Assembly: GCF_002847285.1 (NCBI RefSeq)
Contig: NZ_CP025407.1
Coordinates: 4,558,501-4,622,500, forward strand
Reading direction: 5' to 3'
DNA: 64,000 nt
From: Streptomyces sp. CMB-StM0423
GTDB lineage: Bacteria > Actinomycetota > Actinomycetes > Streptomycetales > Streptomycetaceae
Below the pieces are notes generated by a model. The model was not told the origin of the DNA. It worked only from the letters and a program-made list of their open reading frames with translations, and searched no databases. Every line of letters begins with the position of its first letter. Position 1 is the stretch's first letter. Below are positions 46,130-54,152 of this stretch, in pieces. The position numbers and the translations under genes are program-made.

Positions 46130-47025
46130 CCACGCCCCGTACCGAAAAACAGGCCACGGCCGCGGCCGCCCCCGCCACGGGGCGGCCGCGGCCGGGCGGC
46201 CGGCCGCCGGGGCAGCAGCGCAAGCGCAAACGCGGCGCGGCCAACACCCCGGCCGCGCGCGCGATCTCCGCGCTGTGGTTCCTCACCCCGCTCGCGCTGC
46301 TCGTCGTGGTGTGGCTGGTGGTCGTCGCGATCACCGATCCGCCGCTGCGAGTCTTCCCGCAGGTCGGCGACGTGCTCTCGGCGCTGGGCGACATGTGGTC
46401 CAGCGGCGAGCTGTTCGACCACCTCGGCGCGAGCCTGCGCCGCATGGGCATCGGCTCGGTGATCGCCATCGCCACCGCCCTGCCCTTCGGTATCGCGCTG
46501 GGCTCCAGCGCGGCGCTGTCGGCGTTCTTCTCCCCGCTGCTGCGGTTCTCCGTGGCGCTCGCGGGCATCGCCTGGATCCCCGTCGCCACCCTGTGGTTCG
46601 GCTACGGCGACAAGGCCGTGATCTTCATCGTGTGGAACGCGATGTTCTTCGCGATCACGTACAACGCGATGCTCGGCGTCCGGCAGATCCCGACCCAACT
46701 GCTGCGCGCCGCACGCAGCATGGGCACGAGCCGGCTGCGGATGTTCTGGGAGGTGCTGCTGCCGGGCGCGCTGCCCAGCGTCGTCACCGGCCTGCGGGTC
46801 GGCCTCGGCTACGGCTGGCGCGGACTGGTCGCCGCGGAGATCATCGCGAGCAACGCGGGCCTCGGCTACGCCCTGTTCCAGGCGCAGAAGTACTTCCGGA
46901 CCGACGTGATCATCGCTTCGATGGTCATCATCGGCGTGCTCTGGCTGCTGATGGACCGGCTGCTGCTGGCCCCGCTGGAGAAGCGCACGGTGGAGCGCTG
47001 GGGCATGACGGGAGGGAGGGGCTGA
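46126..47025 (+). CDS. ABC transporter permease 1
   Basis: The 299-aa inner-membrane permease has a basic N-tail and six hydrophobic segments. The BPD_transp_1 cytoplasmic (EAA-type) loop is RAARSMGTSRLRMFWEVLLPGALPS. The GTG at 46126 is preferred: it overlaps the binding-protein stop (GTGA) and has GAGG at a proper distance, whereas ATG 46117 is too close to that GAGG. Together with permease 2 it should form a heterodimeric channel. Confidence 0.9.
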   Translation: MTTPRTEKQATAAAAPATGRPRPGGRPPGQQRKRKRGAANTPAARAISALWFLTPLALLVVVWLVVVAITDPPLRVFPQVGDVLSALGDMWSSGELFDHLGASLRRMGIGSVIAIATALPFGIALGSSAALSAFFSPLLRFSVALAGIAWIPVATLWFGYGDKAVIFIVWNAMFFAITYNAMLGVRQIPTQLLRAARSMGTSRLRMFWEVLLPGALPSVVTGLRVGLGYGWRGLVAAEIIASNAGLGYALFQAQKYFRTDVIIASMVIIGVLWLLMDRLLLAPLEKRTVERWGMTGGRG

Positions 47026-47927
47026 TGGCGTCGGACACGACTGACACGGCCAAAGCCGCCAAGCCCGTACGGCGCGCGCCCGCGGGGCGCAAGCCGCGCA
47101 AGGGCGCGAGCCCGGGGGTGGTACGCGCCCGGAAGGTCTGGCTCTGGCTCACCCGCCGCGCCGCGTTCCGCAACCTCGGCCCGTTCGTGCCGGTCATCGC
47201 GCTGTGGTGGCTGGTCGCGGAGATGGGCGTCTTCGACGAGGCGTTCTTCGTCGGCCCGCCGCGGGTGGTCGAGGAGTTCGGCGACCTGATGGAGAAGGGC
47301 ATCCTGCCCGGCTACCTGACGGACTCGCTGACCAGGCTGGCGTACGGCGTCGGCTTCGGCCTGGCCATCGGCCTGCCGATGGGCTTCGTGGTGGCGATGT
47401 TCGCCAAGGTCCGCCGGTTCTTCTGGCCGATCCTGCTGTTCTTCCAGGCGGTCGCCGACATCGCCTGGCTGCCGATCGTGATCGTCTGGTTCGGCTTCAG
47501 CCTCACCGCGGTCACCTTCGTGATCGTCTACACGATCGTCTTCCCGCTGATGCTGAGCGTCGTGGCGGGTGTGGAGCAGGTGCCGCGCGAACTGCTGCGC
47601 GCGGCGCGCAGCCTCGGCGCGAGCAGGACGCGGGTGTTCTTCGAGGTCATCCTCCCGGGCGCGCTGCCGTCCGTGGCGGGCGGCGTCCGCACCGGGCTCG
47701 GCTACGGCTGGCGCGCCCTGGTCGCCGCCGAGATCATCGTCGGCACCAGCGGCGTCGGCTTCATGATGTTCGACGCCCGCCGGGTGGGCGACATCAGCCA
47801 GGTGTTCCTGGGCATGGCAGTGCTGGGAATCCTGTGGTACGCGCTCGACGCCATGGTCCTGGCGCCGTTCGAGCGCGCCACCGTCGAACGGTGGGGCATG
47901 GTACGGAGTTTGGAGGCCGACGGATGA
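47025..47927 (+). CDS. ABC transporter permease 2
   Basis: The 300-aa permease is homologous to permease 1, with the same loop pattern (RAARSLGASRTRVFFEVILPGALPS) and the same shared tail ...LAPFERATVERWGM. The two genes arose by duplication. It overlaps the previous stop (TGATG) and the next gene (ATGA). Two different permeases in one SsuA/TauA-class system is less common than a homodimer. Confidence 0.9.
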   Translation: MASDTTDTAKAAKPVRRAPAGRKPRKGASPGVVRARKVWLWLTRRAAFRNLGPFVPVIALWWLVAEMGVFDEAFFVGPPRVVEEFGDLMEKGILPGYLTDSLTRLAYGVGFGLAIGLPMGFVVAMFAKVRRFFWPILLFFQAVADIAWLPIVIVWFGFSLTAVTFVIVYTIVFPLMLSVVAGVEQVPRELLRAARSLGASRTRVFFEVILPGALPSVAGGVRTGLGYGWRALVAAEIIVGTSGVGFMMFDARRVGDISQVFLGMAVLGILWYALDAMVLAPFERATVERWGMVRSLEADG

Positions 47928-48766
47928 CGGCGCTGGAGATCACAGGACTGCACAAGAACTACGTCGACGCGTACAGCGGCGAGGAGGTCACCGCCATCGG
48001 CGACGTCTCGTTCAGCGTGAACGAGGGCGAGTTCGTCTCCGTGCTCGGCCCGAGCGGCTGCGGCAAGACGACCGTGCTGAACATCGTCGCCGGCTTCGTG
48101 AACCTCACGGAGGGCTCGGTCGTCGTCGACGGCCAGGAGGTCGGCGGCCCGGGACCCGACCGCGGCGTGGTGTTCCAGAGCCACGCGCTCTTCCCCTGGA
48201 AGACGGTGCTGGGCAACGTGGTCTTCGGGCTGCGGATGAAGGGCGTGCCGCGCGCCGAACGGGACGCGAAGGGCAAGGATTTCCTGGAGCTGGTCGGCCT
48301 CGGCGGCTTCGAGCACAAGTACCCGCACGAGCTGTCCGGCGGCATGCAGCAGCGCCTGGGCGTGGCCCGCGTGCTGGCCAACGAGCCGGCCGTGATGCTG
48401 ATGGACGAGCCGTTCGCCAGCATCGACGCGCAGACGCGGCGCAAGCTGCAGGAGGACCTGACCCGCATCTTCGAGAAGCGGCACCCGACGGTCTTCTTCG
48501 TCACCCACGACGTGGACGAGGCGGTGTTCCTCTCCGACCGGGTCGTGGTGCTCTCCAAGCGCCCCAGCCGGGTACGGGAGATCGTCACCGTCGACCTGCC
48601 GCGGCCGCGGGAGTGGCGTACGGCGCTGGAGATGCCGGAGTTCCGGGAGATCGCGAACCGGGTCAACGAGCTGCTCGTCGACGACGGGGGCGCGGCGGCC
48701 GGCGGCGCGACGGACGACGCGGGAGGTGCGGCCGATGGCGACGGAACGGCAGTCGCTGGCGTTTAG
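47924..48766 (+). CDS. ABC transporter ATP-binding protein (SsuB/TauB type)
   Basis: The 280-aa ATPase has Walker A GPSGCGKTT, Q-loop VVFQSHALFPW, signature LSGGMQQR, Walker B VMLMDEP and H-loop FVTHDVDEA. It energises the importer formed with the two permeases and the binding protein. The last ~25 residues are a Gly/Ala/Asp tail that overlaps the next gene by 32 bp, so that tail may be non-essential. Confidence 0.95.
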   Translation: MTALEITGLHKNYVDAYSGEEVTAIGDVSFSVNEGEFVSVLGPSGCGKTTVLNIVAGFVNLTEGSVVVDGQEVGGPGPDRGVVFQSHALFPWKTVLGNVVFGLRMKGVPRAERDAKGKDFLELVGLGGFEHKYPHELSGGMQQRLGVARVLANEPAVMLMDEPFASIDAQTRRKLQEDLTRIFEKRHPTVFFVTHDVDEAVFLSDRVVVLSKRPSRVREIVTVDLPRPREWRTALEMPEFREIANRVNELLVDDGGAAAGGATDDAGGAADGDGTAVAGV

Positions 48767-49103
48767 GGCGGTCCGCAGCCCCACGATCCGCCGGCTGCTC
48801 ATCCTGGTCCTGCTCATCGTCGCGTACCAGGTCTGGCTGACCGTCCAGGCGAGCGGCAAGGTCGACCCGGCGGTCGGCGACGAGCGCGACATGCGCGGCC
48901 GCTTCTCCGCCGACGTCGAGCTGGGCTTCCCGCCGGAGCGGTACCACATCCTGCGGATGCAGAAGCACGGCCGGATCGCCGGCACGGACGGCAACACCGT
49001 GCATCTGCGCGGCGTGGCGCCGGCGGGCGTGGACGCGCTGGCGCGGGAGTACTGGATCAAGCGCATCGTGCCGCCGGAGGACGAGACCCCGGCGGGGCGG
49101 TGA
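48735..49103 (+). CDS. Small single-pass membrane protein in the ABC operon
   Basis: The 122-aa product has a basic N-terminus, one membrane helix (RRLLILVLLIVAYQVWLTV, about 22-40) and an exported ~80-residue domain, FSADVELGFPPERYHILRMQ followed by HGRIAGTDGNTVHLRGV. I do not recognise the family. The ATG at 48735 follows GGGAGG and lies in the ATPase gene's 3' end. The tight coupling suggests an accessory role beside the importer, for example holding the binding protein or a Tat-exported enzyme at the membrane. Confidence 0.78.
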   Translation: MATERQSLAFRAVRSPTIRRLLILVLLIVAYQVWLTVQASGKVDPAVGDERDMRGRFSADVELGFPPERYHILRMQKHGRIAGTDGNTVHLRGVAPAGVDALAREYWIKRIVPPEDETPAGR

Positions 49104-49128
49104 GCGCGCGCCCCGCGCGCTGAAGCCT

Positions 49129-49170
49129 GGAGCCCGTACGCACCACCCTGGTCGGGTGCGTACGGGCTCC
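49129..49170. terminator. Bidirectional terminator between the ABC operon and the dehydratase gene
   Basis: A 16-bp stem GGAGCCCGTACGCACC (49129-49144) / GGTGCGTACGGGCTCC (49155-49170) with a 10-nt loop lies between convergent genes. Confidence 0.88.
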
Positions 49171-49198
49171 TCGTCTGCCGCCCCGCTGGTGACGGGGC

Positions 49199-50611
49199 TC
49201 AGCTCCAGGTGCGGTCCCAGGCCGGGTTCTCGTTCCACTCCTTCGTCGGCGCGAACAGCTTCTCGCCCTCGGCCAGGTGCCTGGCCATCTCCTTCTCGTC
49301 CAGCTCCACGCCGAGGCCCGGCGCGTCGGTCAGGTGGTAGAAGCCGTCCTTGAGCAGCGGCTCTCCGCCCGCGATGAGGTCGTTCCAGAACTTCACGTCG
49401 CTCGCGTGGTACTCTAGGCAGACGAAGTTCTCGGTGGCGGCGGCGATGTGCGCGCTGGCCATCGCGCCGATCGGCGAGCCCGCGTAGTGCAGCGGCATCG
49501 CCATGCCCTGCTCGCGCGCGTAGTCGCCGATGCGCTTGGTCTCCAGGATGCCGCCGGCGGTCGCCGGGTCGGGCTGGACCAGGTCGACGGCGCCCTCGTC
49601 GACGAGGGTGCGGAACGACTCCAGGCCGTACATGTCCTCGCCGGTCATCGTGGGGACGTTGACGGCCTTCGTGATCTCCTTCCAGTCGTCGGTGCGGAAC
49701 CACGGCACCAGGTCCTCCAGCCAGGCGAGGTGGTAGCGCTCGAAGCGGTTCGCCAGCCGGATCGCGGTGTTGACGTCGAAGTGGCCGAAGTGGTCCATGC
49801 CCATGGGGACGTCGTAGCCGACGGCGTCCCGCACCGCCTCCACGTACTCCGCCATGGCGTCCAGGCCCTTGTCGGTGATCTGCACCATGGTGAGGCCGTG
49901 CTCGGTCATGCCGTAGCCGCCGGGCGTCCCGTCGTACTGCTGGAGGTTGCCGTCGTAGAGGCTCTTGCCGACGACCGCGCCCGGCAGGTCCTGCACGATT
50001 TCCAGGCCGAGGTCCATCTTGAGGAAGGTGAAGCCCATCTCGACGCGCTCTTTCATGCGCTGCGCGTAGACCTTCGGGTCCTCGGACTCGGTGGTGTCGG
50101 TGTAGAGGCGTATCTTTCTGCGGTACGCGCCGCCGAGCATCTGGAACACCGGCACGCCGTACGCCTTGCCCGCCAGATCCCACAGCGCCATCTCGACACC
50201 CGAGACACCGCCGCCGCGGCGGCCGTGGTTGCCGAACTGCTTGAGGCGCCTGAAGAGCATCTCGACGTTGCACGGATTCTCGCCGAGGAGCCGGCTCTTC
50301 AGCTCCAGCGCGTAGCGCTTGTCGGCGTCGTCGCGCACCTCGCCCCAGCCGGAGATGCCCTGGTTGGTCTCGATGCGGACGATCGGGCTGGTGAAGGGCA
50401 CGCCCTCCAGCACCGCCACCCGCAGGTCCGTGATCTTCAGCTTGCTCGGCTTCGACGCCCTGGTGACTTTCTGGGTGAGGAACTCGACCTGTTCTTCCGC
50501 CGGTCGGAATGCGAGTGCGCCGAGCCCGAGGCCGCCCGCGGCGGCGGCTGCGCCGAGTCCCAGTACGGTGCGCCTGGAACGCGTGCCGGTGCCGTTCTCG
50601 GATTCCTGCAT
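49199..50611 (-). CDS. Tat-exported enolase-superfamily (mandelate racemase-like) acid-sugar dehydratase
   Basis: The 470-aa product starts with a twin-arginine signal: SRRTVL (12-17) and a hydrophobic stretch to about residue 35. The enolase-superfamily barrel follows. Metal ligands are Asp273 (GMDHFGH), Glu299 (WLED) and Glu325 (TGED); His375 in LHYAGSP is the likely acid/base. The second-strand motif is Lys198-x-Asp200 (FLKMD) rather than K-x-K. Dehydratases of this type convert aldonic or aldaric acids to 2-keto-3-deoxy acids. Export of such an enzyme is unusual. The ATG at 50611 follows GGAGG and places the RR motif correctly. It is divergent from the UxuA-like gene. Confidence 0.85.
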   Translation of the reverse strand: MQESENGTGTRSRRTVLGLGAAAAAGGLGLGALAFRPAEEQVEFLTQKVTRASKPSKLKITDLRVAVLEGVPFTSPIVRIETNQGISGWGEVRDDADKRYALELKSRLLGENPCNVEMLFRRLKQFGNHGRRGGGVSGVEMALWDLAGKAYGVPVFQMLGGAYRRKIRLYTDTTESEDPKVYAQRMKERVEMGFTFLKMDLGLEIVQDLPGAVVGKSLYDGNLQQYDGTPGGYGMTEHGLTMVQITDKGLDAMAEYVEAVRDAVGYDVPMGMDHFGHFDVNTAIRLANRFERYHLAWLEDLVPWFRTDDWKEITKAVNVPTMTGEDMYGLESFRTLVDEGAVDLVQPDPATAGGILETKRIGDYAREQGMAMPLHYAGSPIGAMASAHIAAATENFVCLEYHASDVKFWNDLIAGGEPLLKDGFYHLTDAPGLGVELDEKEMARHLAEGEKLFAPTKEWNENPAWDRTWS

Positions 50612-50758
50612 GTGGGGGTCCTCCGTAAGGATTCCGGGAATTCTGCGGCTCACCATAGGGGCGGTTCCCGGGGCGTGGGAGCGGTCCCGCGGCGTTAGTT
50701 TCCGTATGCATTCATCAGGAAAGCGAATGCGTGCAGGGGCGGCCGCTCGATTCGGTTC

Positions 50759-50814
50759 GCGAATGGCGCCATCCGCAACTCGCCCTTAACGGCGGTGGAT
50801 CCCGTACGTACGCT
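50759..50814 (+). promoter_or_regulatory. UxuA-like gene promoter with island operator (copy 3)
   Basis: GCGAAT-GGCGCC-ATCCGC (50759-50776), 9 bp, -35 TTAACG (50786-50791), 17 bp, -10 TACGCT (50809-50814). The spacing equals copy 2 base for base. It lies in the 335-bp divergent region with the enolase-type gene, where a half site GCGAATGC also occurs at 50723-50730. Confidence 0.78.
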
Positions 50815-50946
50815 GCGCGCATCCCTCCTGTGCGGCTACGTACCATGTACGACGCACTAGCTGTACGCACCACGTACTACGCACCACGCGCGACGCACTA
50901 CCGCAGCATCAGGCAGCCGGCAGAGCACAGAAAGCGAAGGTGACGT

Positions 50947-52221
50947 ATGGAATCCCCCGCGCACGACGGCAGTTCGCGCAGGTCGTTCCTCAAGCGCGGC
51001 TCCACCGCCGCCGCGGCCGCGGCGATCGGCGCCTCGGCGGGCGCCGCGGGCTCCGCGTTCGCCGCGCCCGGCCAGGGCGGCGGCAGCGGTCCGGGCGGCG
51101 GCCCCGGCGGCAACGCCCCGTTCCCGCAGTTGAACTGGCCCGACGACGTCCGTGAAGGACCCGACACCCCGAAGCTCTGCCAGTGGATGTCCCGCAGGCC
51201 CAGCGAGGCCACCGTGCGCCGCTGGCGGCAGGCCGGCATCACCGGCGCGCTCGTCACCGACGTGCCCCCCGCCCCCTGGGACGCCGCAGAACTGCGCGCC
51301 GACCGGGAGCGCGTCGAGGACATGGGCATGCACGTCACCGCGTACCTCATCAGCGCCCCGGATTCGGTGGTACGCGGCGAGGACGGCCGGGACCAGGCCA
51401 TCGAGGACATGAAGACCTCGCTGCGGGCCGCGGGGGAGGCGGGCATCGACGTCGTCGAATACAACTGGTACGTCCACCGGTTGAAGGAGGGCTACTACGA
51501 GGAGATCGACGAGACCGACCGCATCGGCGCCGGCTACACCGCCTTCGACCTCGACCACGAGGTGGACGGCGTCAAGGTCCGCGACCTCCCGCGCCCCGAC
51601 GGCGTACCCGCGTTCACCCGCGACGAACTCTGGGAGCACTACGAGCACTTCCTGCGCGAGGTCATGCCCGTCGCCGAGGAGGCGGGCGTGCGCATGGCCG
51701 TGCACCCCAACGACCCGCCCGCCGCGATCAGCCGGGGCAACCCGCAGATCATGGGCTCGGTCGCGGACTGGAAGCGGATGGTCGAGACGGTCGACAGCCC
51801 GTCGAACGGCATGACCGTGCACGCGGGCGTGACGGCGGAAGTCGGCTTCGACTCCGTCGACTTCCTGCGCTGGATGAGCCGCAAGGACCGGGTCAACCAC
51901 ATCCACTACCGCAACGTGCGCGTGGACGAGCCGCAGGTGAAGTACGCCGAGGTGTTCCCGGACAACGGCGAGACCGACATGTTCGGCTTCATGCGCCAGC
52001 TCGTCCGCGCCGGCTACCCGCGCGGCATCCTCGCCGAGCACCCGCGCGCGAACGACTTCGACCGGGAGAACGGGTCGGACCAGAGCAACCAGTACAAGGA
52101 CGTGGGCGGCGGCGGCCACGGCATGGAGCTGTACGACACCGGCTACGCGCGGGCGATGATGCAGGCCGCGCTGATCATGGAGCGGGGCCGGTTCGGCCGC
52201 GGGGACGACGACGAGCAGTGA
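50947..52221 (+). CDS. Tat-exported mannonate dehydratase (UxuA)-like TIM-barrel protein
   Basis: The 424-aa product has a canonical Tat signal (SRRSFLK, 10-16; Ala-rich core; probable cleavage after AFA at 37-39), then a Gly-rich linker. The barrel carries UxuA-like signatures: AVHPNDPP, DSPSNGMTVHAG, NHIHYRNV and a late YPRGILAEHPR. In classical UxuA the DSP-NG segment is followed by a metal-binding Cys; here His occupies that place. It may dehydrate D-mannonate or a related acid to 2-keto-3-deoxygluconate, but an isomerase role remains possible. Its stop overlaps the chaperonin start (GTGA). Ribosome site GAAGG. Confidence 0.8.
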   Translation: MESPAHDGSSRRSFLKRGSTAAAAAAIGASAGAAGSAFAAPGQGGGSGPGGGPGGNAPFPQLNWPDDVREGPDTPKLCQWMSRRPSEATVRRWRQAGITGALVTDVPPAPWDAAELRADRERVEDMGMHVTAYLISAPDSVVRGEDGRDQAIEDMKTSLRAAGEAGIDVVEYNWYVHRLKEGYYEEIDETDRIGAGYTAFDLDHEVDGVKVRDLPRPDGVPAFTRDELWEHYEHFLREVMPVAEEAGVRMAVHPNDPPAAISRGNPQIMGSVADWKRMVETVDSPSNGMTVHAGVTAEVGFDSVDFLRWMSRKDRVNHIHYRNVRVDEPQVKYAEVFPDNGETDMFGFMRQLVRAGYPRGILAEHPRANDFDRENGSDQSNQYKDVGGGGHGMELYDTGYARAMMQAALIMERGRFGRGDDDEQ

Positions 52222-54074
52222 GCGGACTCCTCTTCGAGGACGCGGCCCGCGCCGCGCTGCGCCGTGGCGTCGCCGCGGTGGCGGACGCGGCGCGGGTCAC
52301 GCTGGGGCCGCGGGGGCGGCTGGTGGTGCTGGGCGGTACGGGGCCGGGGTCGGCCGGCTCCCGTAGCGGCCGGTCCGGGAACGGCGAGTCCGCTTCCGGT
52401 TCCGGTGCTGGGGGCGCGGGGGCCGGCGGCGGGGCCGGCTCCGCCTCGGGCCCCGTGGCCACCCGCGACGGCGCCACCGTCGCCGACGCCGTCCGGCTCT
52501 CCGACCCGTACGCGAACCTCGGCGCCTCCCTCGTCCGCCAGGCCGCCACCCGCACCCGCCGCGCCGCGGGCGACGGCACGACGACGACCGTCGTGCTCAC
52601 CCAGGCGCTCTTCGAGGCCGGGCTGCGCGCGGTGACCGCCGGGGCCGATCCCGTCGCCGTACGCCGCGGCCTCGACGCCGCCGCGGCGGCAGCCGCCGCG
52701 CACCTGACCGCCACCGCCCGCGCCGTCGACGGCGAGCAGGACACCGCGCGGGTCGCCGCCGCGGCGGCCCGCGACCCCGAGCTGGGCGAGCTGGTCGCCC
52801 GCGCCTTCGCCAAGGCCGGGCGGAACGCGGCGATCTCCGTGGAGGAGGCGCATGTGGCGGGCGTGGAGCTGGAGTTCACGGAGGGGCTGCGGCTGGACCG
52901 GGGCTTCCTCAGCCCGTTCATGATGACCCACCCCGAGCAGGGCACGGCGGTGCTGGAGGACCCGTACGTCCTGCTGCACCACGGGCGCGTCGCCGGGCCC
53001 GAGGACCTGCTGCCGGTCATGGAGCGGGTCGCTGCCACCGGGCGCCCGCTGCTGGTCGTCGCGGACTCCGTGCAGCCGGACGCGCTCGCGGCGCTGGTCG
53101 CCAACCGGCTGCGCGGCACGCTGCTCTCCGCGGCCGTCCCCGCGCCGGCGCTGGGCGCGCGGCGCCTTGCGCACCTGGAGGACCTGGCGGCGCTGACGGG
53201 GGCGGAGGTGGTGCTGCCGGAGAAGGGGATGCTGCTTCGCGACACGGAGCTGTCGTCGCTCGGGCGGGCGGAGCGGGTCGTGGTGACGCGGCGGACGACG
53301 ACGGTGTCGCGGGGCGCGGGTGCCGCGGAGGCGGTGGCGCGGCGGGTTTCGCACCTGGAGTACGCGCTGGCCGAGGCGGCGTCCGACTTCGACCGTGAGG
53401 TGCTGGAGCTGCGGCTGGCCCGGCTGACGGGCGGGGTGGCGGTGCTGCGGGTCGGCGGCGCCACGGACCCGGAGCGGGCGGAGCGCCGGGAGCGCGTCGC
53501 GGGGGCGGTGGCGGCGGTACGGGCGGCGCTCGCGGAGGGCGTCACGCCGGGCGGCGGCACGGGGCTGGCGGGGGCGCGGGGGGCGGTGGACGTGCTGCTG
53601 GGCGGTACGGGGCCGGAGGGCGGGGCCCGTACGGTCTCCGCCGGGACGGCGAGGCATGGGACCGGCACCGCGGGAAGCACGCCCGACGGGACCACCGCCC
53701 GCGCCCTGTCCCCCGACGAGCAGGCGGGGGCCCTGGCCGTACGGGCGGCACTCACCGCTCCGCTGCGGCAGCTCGCCGACAACGCCGGCGTGGACGGCGC
53801 CCGCGTCGTCGCCGAGACGGCCGCCCTCCCGCCGGGCCACGGCTGGAACGCGGACACCGGTACGTACGGCGATCTGCCGGCGGCCGGCGTCCTCGACCCG
53901 GTCCGCGTGCCCCGTACCGCACTGGAGAACGCCGCCTCCGTGGCCGGGCTGATGCTGACCGCGGGGGCCCTGGTGGTCGACCGGGCGCCGCGCGACCCGG
54001 ACGCGATCAGTTGGCGCCGCCGGGGCCACGGCCACCACCACGGCAAGGGGCACCAGCACGGGCACCACCGCTGA
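52218..54074 (+). CDS. Divergent GroEL-like chaperonin
   Basis: The 618-aa group I chaperonin homologue is longer than the usual ~540 aa. Equatorial motifs are recognisable: VATRDGATVADA, GDGTTTTVVLTQAL and a C-terminal VLDPVRVPRTALENAASVAG. The apical segment TEGLRLDRGFLSPFM also matches GroEL. Extra segments are a Gly/Ser-rich insert (about 40-78) and a second insert (about 455-500). A His-rich tail GHGHHHGKGHQHGHHR ends the protein, as in actinobacterial GroEL1. No groES is nearby. It is translationally coupled to the Tat-exported UxuA-like gene, suggesting a dedicated folding role. Confidence 0.85.
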   Translation: MSGLLFEDAARAALRRGVAAVADAARVTLGPRGRLVVLGGTGPGSAGSRSGRSGNGESASGSGAGGAGAGGGAGSASGPVATRDGATVADAVRLSDPYANLGASLVRQAATRTRRAAGDGTTTTVVLTQALFEAGLRAVTAGADPVAVRRGLDAAAAAAAAHLTATARAVDGEQDTARVAAAAARDPELGELVARAFAKAGRNAAISVEEAHVAGVELEFTEGLRLDRGFLSPFMMTHPEQGTAVLEDPYVLLHHGRVAGPEDLLPVMERVAATGRPLLVVADSVQPDALAALVANRLRGTLLSAAVPAPALGARRLAHLEDLAALTGAEVVLPEKGMLLRDTELSSLGRAERVVVTRRTTTVSRGAGAAEAVARRVSHLEYALAEAASDFDREVLELRLARLTGGVAVLRVGGATDPERAERRERVAGAVAAVRAALAEGVTPGGGTGLAGARGAVDVLLGGTGPEGGARTVSAGTARHGTGTAGSTPDGTTARALSPDEQAGALAVRAALTAPLRQLADNAGVDGARVVAETAALPPGHGWNADTGTYGDLPAAGVLDPVRVPRTALENAASVAGLMLTAGALVVDRAPRDPDAISWRRRGHGHHHGKGHQHGHHR

Positions 54075-54152
54075 GGCACGGGGGAGCGACCGGCGGCCTG
54101 CTGTCAGTGGCGTGCAGCACAATGGGTCGGCGGACGACGGAAGGACGGTGCC

